Shown piece after piece: positions 17,568-25,827 of a DNA stretch of 64,000 bases. Positions within the stretch are counted from its first letter, which is position 1, and every line of letters starts with the position of its first letter. Under the pieces are notes generated by a model. It saw nothing but the letters and a program-made list of their open reading frames with translations. It was not told the DNA's origin and made no database searches. Origin of the DNA: an uncultured Sphaerochaeta sp. (GTDB taxonomy: Bacteria; Spirochaetota; Spirochaetia; Sphaerochaetales; Sphaerochaetaceae); assembly GCF_963676285.1 (NCBI RefSeq), contig NZ_OY781063.1:2604001-2668000 (forward strand), written 5' to 3'. The position numbers were made by a program, and so were the translations under genes.

Positions 17568-18740
17568 ATGAAGAAAAGCCTGTTTGTCTGTTTTATTCTG
17601 GTGGCTTTGCTGGCTTCCCCCTTGTTTGCACAGGGTGGCGGAGAAGTATCCAGCCCAAAAATCGGTTTCATGGGGCCAATGAGTGGTGACTATGCCAACT
17701 ATGGCGTGCTTAGCAACAACTCTACCATGCTTGCAGTTGAACAGTTCAATGCAAAGGGTGGATTTGGTGGCAAGGTACCTGTGGTGCTCGTTACTGAAGA
17801 TTCCGAGGGCAACGTTGAGAAGGGCCTTTCCGCAATTGAGAAACTCTCCTCTGTTGATAATATCGCCGGCCTTGTTGGTCCTGTATTCACCGGTGTAAGT
17901 TTTGCAGTTGGTGAACGTGTACAGAGTGAAGGCATCGTTATGATCAGCCCCTCTGCAACACACGCTGACATCACCAGCATTGGTGACTATGTATTCCGCA
18001 CCGTTGTATCTGACGGTTTGCAGGGTGAGGTTGCCGGTAACTATTTCTATGGTGAGCTTGGCTACCGCAATATTGCTGTCCTGTATGCGAAGAATGACTA
18101 CAGCCAGGGTTTGTACGAAGGTATGACTGCTGCATTCGAGGCAGCTGGTGGAAAGGTAACCATCGCTGAATCCTTCCAGGTTGGCGACAAGGACTTCAAG
18201 ACCCAGCTTACCAAGATTCGCAGTGCCAATCCTGAAGCAATCTATATCCCCAACTATACCGCTGAGATGGCTCAGATTCTCGAGCAGGCAAGCCAGTTGG
18301 GAATGGGTACTCCTTTCCTCTCCTGTGATGGATTCTCCAACCCTGAGATCTACGACCTTGCTGGTGAGTTCACCGATGGCGTAATCTATGTTGGTCCTGC
18401 AAAGGTCAAGGAAAGTCCTGCATACAGTGATTTCGTTGCACAGTACGAAGCCAAGTTTGGTGTCGGTCCTGACAGTTTTGCAACCAACGCCTACGATGGT
18501 GCAAATATCCTGCTCAAGGCAATGGACAAAGTGTACAAGGAAACCGGTAAGTTTGACCGTGCTGCCATCCGTGATGCGGTTGCAGCTACCAAGGACTATG
18601 CTGGTGTCTCCGGTACCATCAACTTTGCAGAGAATGGTGACTTGGTTGCATACCAGGGACTCTACAAGGTCAACGGGACTACTCCTGAATACCTCGGTTC
18701 CTATACCGTCGTTGATGGAGTCCTTACCCAGGTGGACTAA
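17568..18740 (+). CDS. livK: Branched-chain amino acid ABC transporter, substrate-binding protein
   Basis: A 390-residue periplasmic binding protein (Peripla_BP_6 type). It has a signal peptide (MKKSLFVCFILVALLASPLFA) and the mature start typical of LivK-like proteins (IGFMGPMSGDYANYG). Later come LVGPVFTGVSFAVG, the AVLYAKNDYSQGL hinge strand and TNAYDGANILLKAMDK. The start at 17568 is supported by GGAGG 7 nt upstream; longer in-frame starts lack it and would bury the signal peptide. It heads a livKHMGF cluster. A terminator hairpin separates it from livH, probably to give more binding protein than permease. The real ligand could be another amino acid. Confidence 0.9.
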   Translation: MKKSLFVCFILVALLASPLFAQGGGEVSSPKIGFMGPMSGDYANYGVLSNNSTMLAVEQFNAKGGFGGKVPVVLVTEDSEGNVEKGLSAIEKLSSVDNIAGLVGPVFTGVSFAVGERVQSEGIVMISPSATHADITSIGDYVFRTVVSDGLQGEVAGNYFYGELGYRNIAVLYAKNDYSQGLYEGMTAAFEAAGGKVTIAESFQVGDKDFKTQLTKIRSANPEAIYIPNYTAEMAQILEQASQLGMGTPFLSCDGFSNPEIYDLAGEFTDGVIYVGPAKVKESPAYSDFVAQYEAKFGVGPDSFATNAYDGANILLKAMDKVYKETGKFDRAAIRDAVAATKDYAGVSGTINFAENGDLVAYQGLYKVNGTTPEYLGSYTVVDGVLTQVD

Positions 18741-18778
18741 GGTCTCTGTTGCTTCCCGGTCTACTCGGGAAATGGGAG

Positions 18779-18805
18779 GACCGGTGTTGTTTACACCGGT
18801 CTTTT
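18779..18805 (+). terminator. Intra-operon terminator between livK and livH
   Basis: A 9-bp GC-rich stem GACCGGTGT / ACACCGGTC with loop TGTTT is followed by TTTT. It is a typical intrinsic terminator. Located after the binding-protein gene, it would let only a fraction of transcripts continue into the permease genes. Confidence 0.8.
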
Positions 18806-18849
18806 CATGTTATCGTACCTACTAGTTTTCGTATGAAGGAGAGAGCATC

Positions 18850-19767
18850 GTGGGAATTGCCGAATTCTTTCAACATTTGATGAATGGCCTGACCTTGGGG
18901 GGCATCTACGCCCTGATAGCCTTGGGGTACACCATGGTGTACGGCATTCTGAAATTTATCAACTTCGCCCATGGTGACATATTGATGGCTGGGGCTTATA
19001 TTGGTCTGTTTGTGTTTGATGGACTGAGAGGGGATGCCCCGCTTGGAACATGGACACTGATAGCCTTCTTCCTAGCTATGCTTATCAGTATGGGGTTCAG
19101 CGCCGTACTTGGTATGTCCATTGAGCGTATTGCGTATAAACCGCTACGGGGAGCAACCAGACTTGCCCCGCTTCTCAGTGCTATTGGTGTTTCATTCATA
19201 CTCTCCAATAGTGCTGCATGGGCCTTTGGCACACACTCCAGGAAATTCAACTATCCTTTTGACAATACACCGGTTCATATTGGGGAGGTCGTTATCACGC
19301 CTCACCAGATTCTCATCTTGAGTGTCTCCTTGATTATGATGATCATTCTGAAGCTCTTCGTTGATAAGACCAGGATGGGGAAGGCCATGCGCGCAACCAG
19401 CTTGGATCAAGGAACAGCTATGTTGATGGGGATCAATGTTAACAAGGTCATCAGCATGACGTTTGCCATCGGGAGCGCATTGGCCGCAGTCGGTGGTATC
19501 CTGATAGCTCTGGACTTCAAGGTCTACGCTACGATGGGAACCATGACAGGCCTTAAAGCCTTTGTGGCTGCTGTTGTTGGCGGAATCGGGAATATCAGCG
19601 GAGCGATGTTCGGAGGAATCTTGCTCGGTGTATTGGAAACCTTTGGTGTTGCCATCTTTGGTATTCCTACCGGTCTGAAGGATACCATTGCCTTCGGTGT
19701 ATTGATTCTCATTCTCTTGATCAAGCCGGAAGGGCTGTTCGGCAAGGTCGAAAAGGAGAAGGTGTAA
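18850..19767 (+). CDS. livH: Branched-chain amino acid ABC transporter, permease LivH
   Basis: A 305-residue inner-membrane permease with about eight hydrophobic helices. It shows the LivH N-terminus (GLTLGGIYALIALGYTMVYG), the FAHGDI motif, and the GTAMLMGINVNKVI loop that contacts the ATPase. The start is GTG with GAAGGAGAG upstream. The adjacent livM follows after a 1-nt gap. It pairs with LivM to form the translocation pore. Confidence 0.95.
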   Translation: MGIAEFFQHLMNGLTLGGIYALIALGYTMVYGILKFINFAHGDILMAGAYIGLFVFDGLRGDAPLGTWTLIAFFLAMLISMGFSAVLGMSIERIAYKPLRGATRLAPLLSAIGVSFILSNSAAWAFGTHSRKFNYPFDNTPVHIGEVVITPHQILILSVSLIMMIILKLFVDKTRMGKAMRATSLDQGTAMLMGINVNKVISMTFAIGSALAAVGGILIALDFKVYATMGTMTGLKAFVAAVVGGIGNISGAMFGGILLGVLETFGVAIFGIPTGLKDTIAFGVLILILLIKPEGLFGKVEKEKV

Positions 19768-19768
19768 T

Positions 19769-20686
19769 ATGCTTAACTTTTTTCTACTGATATTGATTTA
19801 CTCAGGCATCTATGCCCTTATGGCAATCGGACAGAATGTCATCACCGGCTACGGTGGTATGCTCAGTCTAACCCAGGCAGGGTTCTTTGCGATAGGTTCC
19901 TATGCAACGGCAATTCTTACCACACAATTAGGCTGGTCTTTCTGGGCCACGCTTCCTGTAGCATTCGTGGTAAGTGCACTCTTTGGTCTGTTGATCGGAC
20001 TACCGACTCTCAGGCTCAAGGGTGACTATCTGGCTATCGCCACCCTGGGATTTGGTGAAATTGTACGCAACGTATTGAACAACTGGGATTCACTGACAAA
20101 CGGTCCGATGGGTATCCAGAGAATCCCCATGCCTGCCATCTTGGGATTCACCATTAATCCGTACAAAAAGTATGCCTTCCTGGTGATGGTAATTGTATTC
20201 GTAATTATTGCCTACATTCTCTTCCAGCGTTTGGCTCGCTCAAGAATGGGCCGTGCTCTGGCTGCAGTCAGGGAGGATGAGATTGCCGCCCAATCCATGG
20301 GTATCAACATTACGAAGTACAAGGTCTATGCATTTATCCTTGGTGCTTCAGTAGCTGGTATTGCTGGTTCCTTGCAGGCAGCGTTTACTCTCTCTGTCAC
20401 CCCTGGAACCTATACCTTCATGGTCTCGGTCATGGTGCTTTGTATGGTGGTTCTTGGTGGTATGGGCAACTTCAAGGCTTCAATCCTGGGTGCTTTCATC
20501 ATCCAGTTCATTAGCTATTTTCCTCAGCTCACCGGACTGTCGAGTGTCATCCCTCCCCAGTTCAAGCAGATCCTGTTTGGTTTGATCTTGGTTGTCATGA
20601 TGATCTGGAGACCACAGGGGATTCTTGGAAGAGAGTCAACCCAGTATCGCAAACGTGCTGCATCCACCACAGGAGGTGAACAATGA
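19769..20686 (+). CDS. livM: Branched-chain amino acid ABC transporter, permease LivM
   Basis: A 305-residue partner permease with the LivM signatures GYGGMLSLTQAGFFAIG, LRLKGDYLAIATLGFGE and the cytoplasmic coupling loop AQSMGINITKYK. It contains about eight to ten transmembrane segments. A 4-nt ATGA overlap links its end to livG (20683-20686). Bacterial LivM is often longer at the N-terminus in proteobacteria; this compact form is common elsewhere. Confidence 0.95.
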   Translation: MLNFFLLILIYSGIYALMAIGQNVITGYGGMLSLTQAGFFAIGSYATAILTTQLGWSFWATLPVAFVVSALFGLLIGLPTLRLKGDYLAIATLGFGEIVRNVLNNWDSLTNGPMGIQRIPMPAILGFTINPYKKYAFLVMVIVFVIIAYILFQRLARSRMGRALAAVREDEIAAQSMGINITKYKVYAFILGASVAGIAGSLQAAFTLSVTPGTYTFMVSVMVLCMVVLGGMGNFKASILGAFIIQFISYFPQLTGLSSVIPPQFKQILFGLILVVMMIWRPQGILGRESTQYRKRAASTTGGEQ

Positions 20687-21462
20687 TTCTGTTGGAAACA
20701 GAGGCTCTTACCAGAGCTTACGGAGGCGTTGTTGCCGTCAATAAAGTTGATTTTGAGGTGGAAAGTGGTTTGATCACCGGTCTCATCGGACCCAATGGAG
20801 CTGGAAAAACCACCCTGTTCAACAATATGACCGGTCTTGATATTCCTTCCTCAGGAAAGGTTTGGTTCAATAATAAGGAGATTACCGGGTATCCGGCTCA
20901 TAAGATCTGCAGGATGGGTATTGCACGTACCTTCCAGAATATCCGCCTCTTCAAGGAACTTACCGTTGTTGAGAATGTCATGATCGGTAGACACTTTAAA
21001 ACCGGGAAAAGTGAGACCAAGGGACGTTTTCTCAACGCAGTAAAGAGCTATGTGAAGTTGCGAGATGAGGAAGAAGAGATCTATGAGAAAGCATTGGACT
21101 GGCTCGATTTTTTCGATATGGGCGCTTCCAAGAATGAGCTTGCCAAGAATCTTCCCTATGGAAAGCAACGCGAGCTTGAGATTGCTCGTGCGCTTGCTAC
21201 CGACCCAAAGCTACTGTTCTTGGATGAGCCGGCAGCAGGCATGAACCCCCAGGAAACCGACCATCTGATGTCCACCATCAGAAAGATCAGGGACTTGGGA
21301 ATTACGGTTGTTCTGATTGAGCATGACATGAAACTGGTGATGAATATCTGCGATACCATCACTGTCCTCAACTATGGGCAGAAACTTGCCCAGGGGACTC
21401 CCCATGAGATCAAGAAAAACCCGAGTGTCATCGAGGCCTATCTCGGTAAGGATGAAGAATGA
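20683..21462 (+). CDS. livG: Branched-chain amino acid ABC transporter, ATP-binding protein LivG
   Basis: A 259-residue ABC ATPase. Walker A is GPNGAGKTTLFNN, the signature is LPYGKQRELEIARAL, and Walker B is LLFLDEPAAGMNP. The FQNIRLFKELTVVENVMIG Q-loop region and the C-terminal extension YLGKDEE are typical of LivG. It overlaps livM and livF by 4 nt each, so it is translationally coupled to both. Confidence 0.95.
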   Translation: MILLETEALTRAYGGVVAVNKVDFEVESGLITGLIGPNGAGKTTLFNNMTGLDIPSSGKVWFNNKEITGYPAHKICRMGIARTFQNIRLFKELTVVENVMIGRHFKTGKSETKGRFLNAVKSYVKLRDEEEEIYEKALDWLDFFDMGASKNELAKNLPYGKQRELEIARALATDPKLLFLDEPAAGMNPQETDHLMSTIRKIRDLGITVVLIEHDMKLVMNICDTITVLNYGQKLAQGTPHEIKKNPSVIEAYLGKDEE

Positions 21463-22217
21463 AAGAGCTACTTACGATAGATGACATTTCTGTTTCCTAC
21501 GGGAACATCAAGGCACTGAAACAGGTCAGTATGCATGTCAATGAGGGTGATATCGTCTGCCTCATCGGAGCGAATGGAAGTGGTAAGAGTACCTTGCTTA
21601 AGTCCATTGTAGGGCAGGAGCCTTTGGATTCCGGCTCCATCACCTTTGACGGCGAGGAGATCTGTAGGGCTAAGAATGCTGGAGCAAAACAAGGCAAGCG
21701 CTCGAAGATACTCACCACAGACTTGATTGCAGCCAAGGGAATCAGCTTGGTTCCTGAAGGCAGACGTGTATTTGCCGATATGACCGTGGAAGAGAACCTC
21801 GATATGGGGGCCTTTCTGGTACGGGATGATGCCCTGATCGCCGAACGCAAGGAGTCCATGTATGACTTCTTTCCCATTCTTGGAGCAAGAAGAAGACAGA
21901 AGACCCGATCCCTGAGTGGAGGAGAACAGCAGATGATGGCCATTGCCAGGGCTCTGATGAGCGGGCCGCGCCTGATCCTTCTGGACGAACCTGGACTCGG
22001 TCTCGCCCCATTGGTAATTGCAGACATCTTCGAGAAGATCGCCTTGATCAACCAACAGGACAAGGTTACGGTCTTTCTGGTGGAACAGAACGCCCGCATG
22101 GCATTGAAGGCTTCCTCTGAAGGGTATGTCATGGAGAATGGTAGGATTGTACTGAGTGATGCCTCCTCTGCACTTTTGGAGAATGAGAAGGTACGGGCAG
22201 CCTATCTGGGCGAATAA
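21459..22217 (+). CDS. livF: Branched-chain amino acid ABC transporter, ATP-binding protein LivF
   Basis: A 252-residue ABC ATPase with Walker A GANGSGKSTLLKS, signature LSGGEQQMMAIARAL, Walker B LILLDEPGLGLAP and LVPEGRRVFADMTVEENL, the LivF hallmark. An insertion of about 15 residues (RAKNAGAKQGKRSKILTTD) lies between the ITFDGEEI strand and the LIAAKGISLVPEG strand; LivF proteins usually have a shorter loop here. It is the last transport gene; the CBS-ACT gene begins 57 nt later. Confidence 0.95.
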   Translation: MKELLTIDDISVSYGNIKALKQVSMHVNEGDIVCLIGANGSGKSTLLKSIVGQEPLDSGSITFDGEEICRAKNAGAKQGKRSKILTTDLIAAKGISLVPEGRRVFADMTVEENLDMGAFLVRDDALIAERKESMYDFFPILGARRRQKTRSLSGGEQQMMAIARALMSGPRLILLDEPGLGLAPLVIADIFEKIALINQQDKVTVFLVEQNARMALKASSEGYVMENGRIVLSDASSALLENEKVRAAYLGE

Positions 22218-22274
22218 TTACTGGAAATTCACGATGGCATGAATTATAGTGTGCTTAGATGGTAGGAGATCCAT

Positions 22275-22919
22275 ATGATTATCGAACGAAGAATGACGCG
22301 CAATCCTGTTACAGCTACTCCCGATATGTCCATCGCGGAGGCATCTACCTTGATGAAACAGGAGAAAGTTCACCGACTTCCTGTGCTCGATAAGGAGAAG
22401 CGGCTGGTTGGTATCATAACTGAAAAAGATATCTTGTATGCCACGCCTTCTCCTGCGACAAGTCTCTCCATCCATGAGATGGCATACCTGTTGAGCAAGC
22501 TTACGGTCAAGAAGCTCATGAGCAAGAACGTGGTTTCGATCACCAAGGATACCACAGTTGAGGAAGCCGCACGAATGATGGTCGACCAGGACTTGAGCAG
22601 CCTTCCTGTACTTGAAGGAGAGCAGTTGATCGGAATTGTGACAAAGAGTGATATGTTCAAGATTCTGCTTGAGCTCTTTGGTGCACGCCACTTCGGGGTA
22701 CGCCTTACCTTTGTGGTTGAAGACAAGCCTGGAACCATTGCAAAGATCAGTCAGGTGCTGAGTGAGGCAGGAATTGACATCATTACCTTTGGTACCTTCA
22801 TGGGAACCGATCCCACCAATGCCATTTGTACCATCAAGGTGCAAGGAGCATCCATAAGCAAGGTGGTGGAGCTCGTAAAGCCCTATGTATCACAGTTGCT
22901 GGATGTGAGGGAGGTCTGA
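22275..22919 (+). CDS. CBS-pair and ACT domain protein (AcuB-like)
   Basis: A 214-residue soluble regulator. Two CBS motifs occupy residues ~1-135 (RMTRNPVTATPDMSIAEA and LMSKNVVSITKDTTVEEA mark the two halves) and an ACT-like domain fills ~140-210 (RLTFVVEDKPGTIAKI). CBS pairs bind adenine nucleotides and ACT domains bind amino acids. The protein may sense both energy state and an amino acid, perhaps one imported by the preceding Liv system. Similar proteins are annotated AcuB. Its stop is directly followed by the GTG of the Smr gene, so the two are coupled. Confidence 0.85.
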   Translation: MIIERRMTRNPVTATPDMSIAEASTLMKQEKVHRLPVLDKEKRLVGIITEKDILYATPSPATSLSIHEMAYLLSKLTVKKLMSKNVVSITKDTTVEEAARMMVDQDLSSLPVLEGEQLIGIVTKSDMFKILLELFGARHFGVRLTFVVEDKPGTIAKISQVLSEAGIDIITFGTFMGTDPTNAICTIKVQGASISKVVELVKPYVSQLLDVREV

Positions 22920-23909
22920 GTGCCCAAGAAGAGAAAAAAGAAAACTTCTAATACAAGCGAGACGGCTGGAAACAGCCGTCTTGTAGTTGATTCTGATGCC
23001 TACAAGCCGTTTGAACATATCAAGGAAGTAAAGAAACAGCCTGTGAAACAGAAGCAACCTGCGCCAAAGAAACAACCCACCAGTCAACGCAAAGAGCCCT
23101 TGGTGCTTGGTTATGATCCAAAGGCAAACTTCGGTGATATCCTTGCCACTTGGGAACAGACAGGTGAGCTGGGCGGAGTGACCAAGCGGATGAAGAGCCA
23201 CAGCAAGGTAGCAGTGGAGAAGTCCTTTGGTGAGATTCTTGCTGAATGGGAAGGGGAAAAGCAAGCTGCCAAAAACAAGAAGGAAGAACCGGTTTCCATC
23301 AAGAAGAGCGAAGCCTATGTGCCCAAAAAAGATTTTGCATCACTCCTTGAGGAATTTGAGGGGAGTGAAAAGCCCAAGAAGAAACGAGGGAAGCTTGTCT
23401 CTGATCAGAGAAGGAGTGAACGTGAAGACCTACCTTTGCAACCTACCCATGACATACAGGAAGCTCTTGATGAGAAGGAAGAGCTTGACCAGGAACGTGA
23501 TAGCTCAGTGAGCTGGTCCTTTGCAGATACCTACAAACAATGGACAACATTGAGTGATGAGGAGGCAGCCATCAAGAGGGCACAGAAGGAAAAGCGTGAA
23601 GCAAAGGCAGACCACCATACCCTTTCTGCCCTTCGAGCCATGGAGCCTCAGTCAACGTTGGACCTCCATGGAATGAAGGTGTTGGAAGCTGAACAGGCAA
23701 CTGCAGATTTCCTACGCTCAGCGAAGGAGCAGCGACTTCTCAAGGTGGCAATCATCACGGGAAAAGGATTGCATAATGACAAGGGATATTCCCTGTTGAA
23801 AGAAGCTGCACTTTCCCAGATTCGGATTAGCAAGGTAGTGCGTGAAGCATACACCCCGAAAGCCCAATATGGGGGAAGTGGTGTTATTTGGATCATCATG
23901 AAACGATGA
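22920..23909 (+). CDS. Smr-domain protein with repeat-bearing basic N-terminal region
   Basis: A 329-residue protein. The C-terminal ~85 residues are a Smr domain (STLDLHG at 245-251, TGKGLHNDKG at 280-289, GGSGVIWI at 318-325), the MutS2/Smr nicking-nuclease or RNA-cleaving fold. The first ~230 residues are Lys/Glu-rich and probably disordered. They contain four copies of a short motif: FGDILATWE (71), FGEILAEWE (103), FASLLEEFE (139) and a degenerate FADTYKQWT (201). The start is GTG immediately after the CBS-ACT stop. Standalone Smr proteins act on RNA or DNA; recent work ties some to collided ribosomes. The repeats are unexplained and may bind a partner. Confidence 0.85.
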   Translation: MPKKRKKKTSNTSETAGNSRLVVDSDAYKPFEHIKEVKKQPVKQKQPAPKKQPTSQRKEPLVLGYDPKANFGDILATWEQTGELGGVTKRMKSHSKVAVEKSFGEILAEWEGEKQAAKNKKEEPVSIKKSEAYVPKKDFASLLEEFEGSEKPKKKRGKLVSDQRRSEREDLPLQPTHDIQEALDEKEELDQERDSSVSWSFADTYKQWTTLSDEEAAIKRAQKEKREAKADHHTLSALRAMEPQSTLDLHGMKVLEAEQATADFLRSAKEQRLLKVAIITGKGLHNDKGYSLLKEAALSQIRISKVVREAYTPKAQYGGSGVIWIIMKR

Positions 23910-23932
23910 TTCCATGCACTTGGACACACGAA

Positions 23933-23962
23933 AAAGCCGGGTTCTCAAGGGAATCCGGCTTT
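23933..23962. terminator. Bidirectional terminator between the Smr gene and infA
   Basis: AAAGCCGG / CCGGCTTT arms with an inner GTTC/GAAT pairing give a stem of up to 12 bp around a 6-nt loop. It lies between the convergent ends of the Smr gene and infA, flanked by A-rich and T-rich sequence. Confidence 0.75.
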
Positions 23963-23978
23963 CTCTCATGAAGTGGTG

Positions 23979-24197
23979 TTAGCGCTCGCGGTAAATGATA
24001 CGACCTTTGGTCAAATCATAGGGAGAAAGTGCTACACGCACAGTATCACCAGGTACGATTCTGATGTAGTGTTTGCGCATCTTACCCGATAGATGGGCAA
24101 GAATGACATGTTCATTCTGTAGTTCCACACGGAACATGGTGTTGGGAAGAGCTTCGCGTACGATGCCTTCCACTTCGATTGCTTCTTCTTTGGCCAC
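23979..24197 (-). CDS. infA: Translation initiation factor IF-1
   Basis: A 72-residue OB-fold (S1-like) protein: [40 protein letters not shown] and [11 protein letters not shown] are textbook IF-1. It blocks the ribosomal A site and assists IF-2/IF-3 during initiation. It is transcribed alone on the minus strand, downstream of the NSS transporter's terminus region reading the other way along the map. Length is exactly the family norm. Confidence 0.97.
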   Translation of the reverse strand: MAKEEAIEVEGIVREALPNTMFRVELQNEHVILAHLSGKMRKHYIRIVPGDTVRVALSPYDLTKGRIIYRER

Positions 24198-24267
24198 AAA
24201 ACCTCCAAATATTTGCTTAAAAGCAAGAAAATTATATGCACTAGGTTAAAATGTGTCAACAGTGCCT

Positions 24268-25659
24268 CTATGCAATAAAAATATCCCAATATCCTTTCAG
24301 GAAAATTCCTAAAATGATTGCCGGTAATACATACTGGAAGTATGGACGAAGGATCCTGGGGAATTGCAGCCCATTGGACCCACTGTCTGCCTCGGCTATA
24401 AATTTATTCCAACCCCAACCGTACTTCCAGGTACAGTAGATGGTGAAGAAGAGAGATCCAAGGGGAAGCAGGGTAGAACTGACAATAAAGTCCTCAAGGT
24501 CCAACACTCCAGTTCCTGGTCCAAGAGGCTGGAAACCAGAGAGTACATTGAAACCGAGGATGCAAGGGAGGGAGAGCAGTGCAATGGCAATGCCATTGAA
24601 CAGGGTTGCTTTCTTTCGGTCGACACCCTTGGCATCGATCCAGAAACTGATGATATTCTCAAATACCGCAATAAGAGTACTCAATGCTGCAAAGCTCATG
24701 AAGAGGAAAAACAGGGAACCCCAAAGTCTTCCACCGGCCATCTGGTTGAAGATATTGGGGAGTGTGATGAAGATCAGGGATGGACCTGCATCAGGTTGAA
24801 CACCGAAAGCAAATGCAGCTGGGAATATAATGAGTCCGCTGGCGAGCGCTACAAAGGTATCCAGGCCAATGATGCGTACAGCTTCGCCGGTAAGACGGTG
24901 TTCCTTCCCGATATAGGAGCCAAAAATTGAGATGGAACCAATACCGAGGCTTAAGGTGAAGAAGGCCTGTCCCATTGCTGCATATATTGTTTCTGAGAGG
25001 CCGCTTTCCACCATCTTGGAAAAGTCTGGTACCAAGTAGAACTTCAACCCTTCTCCAGCCCCGTCAAGGAGCATGCTGTTGAATGCGAGTACCAACATCA
25101 GCAGGAGTAGGCCGATCATCATCTTCTTGGTGATTTTTTCGACCCCGCTCTGTAGTCCCTTGGCTACAGGAAGGAGACCCAGGATAACTGCAAGGATCAT
25201 CCAGAATATCATGCTCCCTGGTTTTCCCAGCATGCTGGAGAAGAACCCACCCACTTGGTCTGCATTCAATCCAGTGAAGTCGCCTTTGATGGTATGTACA
25301 AAATAGGAGAGGAGCCAACCGGTTATGGTGGTATAGAACATCATAAGCACATAGTTTCCGATGATGGCAAGCTTGCCATATACATGCCAAGGTTTTTTCT
25401 TGGGGGTCAATGTTTCGAAGGTGCGTCCAATATTGGTTTGACTCGCTCTTCCGATTGAAAGCTCCATAACCATGACAGGCAGGCCCAGAATGAACAGGAA
25501 CAAGACGTAGATCAGCACAAATGCTGCTCCGCCATACCGACCTGCTATATAGGGGAAACGCCATACATTCCCAAGTCCAATGGCACATCCTGCTGATAGA
25601 AGAATGAAGCCCAGTCTGCTAGCCAATGCTTCACGTGTTTTTGTAGCGCCTACACTCAT
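24268..25659 (-). CDS. Sodium-dependent amino acid transporter (NSS/SNF family)
   Basis: A 463-residue membrane protein with ~12 hydrophobic segments. The TM1 signature ASRLGFILLSAGCAIGLGN and VWRFPYIAGRYGGAAF hold the unwound helix that binds Na+ and substrate. The frame is open far upstream, but ATG 25659 is chosen because it begins the conserved N-terminus and has AGAGAG before it. Bacterial members import amino acids. It is divergent from glyA across 168 nt, so glycine or serine is a reasonable guess for the substrate; this is inference from context. Confidence 0.9.
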   Translation of the reverse strand: MSVGATKTREALASRLGFILLSAGCAIGLGNVWRFPYIAGRYGGAAFVLIYVLFLFILGLPVMVMELSIGRASQTNIGRTFETLTPKKKPWHVYGKLAIIGNYVLMMFYTTITGWLLSYFVHTIKGDFTGLNADQVGGFFSSMLGKPGSMIFWMILAVILGLLPVAKGLQSGVEKITKKMMIGLLLLMLVLAFNSMLLDGAGEGLKFYLVPDFSKMVESGLSETIYAAMGQAFFTLSLGIGSISIFGSYIGKEHRLTGEAVRIIGLDTFVALASGLIIFPAAFAFGVQPDAGPSLIFITLPNIFNQMAGGRLWGSLFFLFMSFAALSTLIAVFENIISFWIDAKGVDRKKATLFNGIAIALLSLPCILGFNVLSGFQPLGPGTGVLDLEDFIVSSTLLPLGSLFFTIYCTWKYGWGWNKFIAEADSGSNGLQFPRILRPYFQYVLPAIILGIFLKGYWDIFIA

Positions 25660-25764
25660 ATAATTTCTCTCTTTTTCTAATGTATCGAGTTGTTCATTAC
25701 AGAAGACAACCGTCACATTCTGAAGTATGCTAAGGGAAAATGCAACCCAAAATTGCCTAGCACG

Positions 25765-25794
25765 TTGACAGAGTCGCCCCACAAGGGCAAGATA
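25765..25794 (+). promoter_or_regulatory. Candidate glyA-gcv promoter
   Basis: A perfect TTGACA (25765-25770) is followed by a weak -10 (AAGATA at 25789-25794, 18-nt spacing). The ribosome-binding site AAGAGG lies at 25814-25819, before the ATG at 25828. I looked for the glycine riboswitch consensus in this 168-nt gap and did not find it. Confidence 0.4.
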
Positions 25795-25827
25795 CGAAGT
25801 AACATAGCACGCAAAGAGGTATAACAC

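Noticed and set aside
25660..25827. Glycine riboswitch ahead of glyA-gcv
   Set aside because: The region lacks the paired conserved GGAGAG / GAAGGGG-type elements of glycine riboswitches; only a promoter-like TTGACA is visible.
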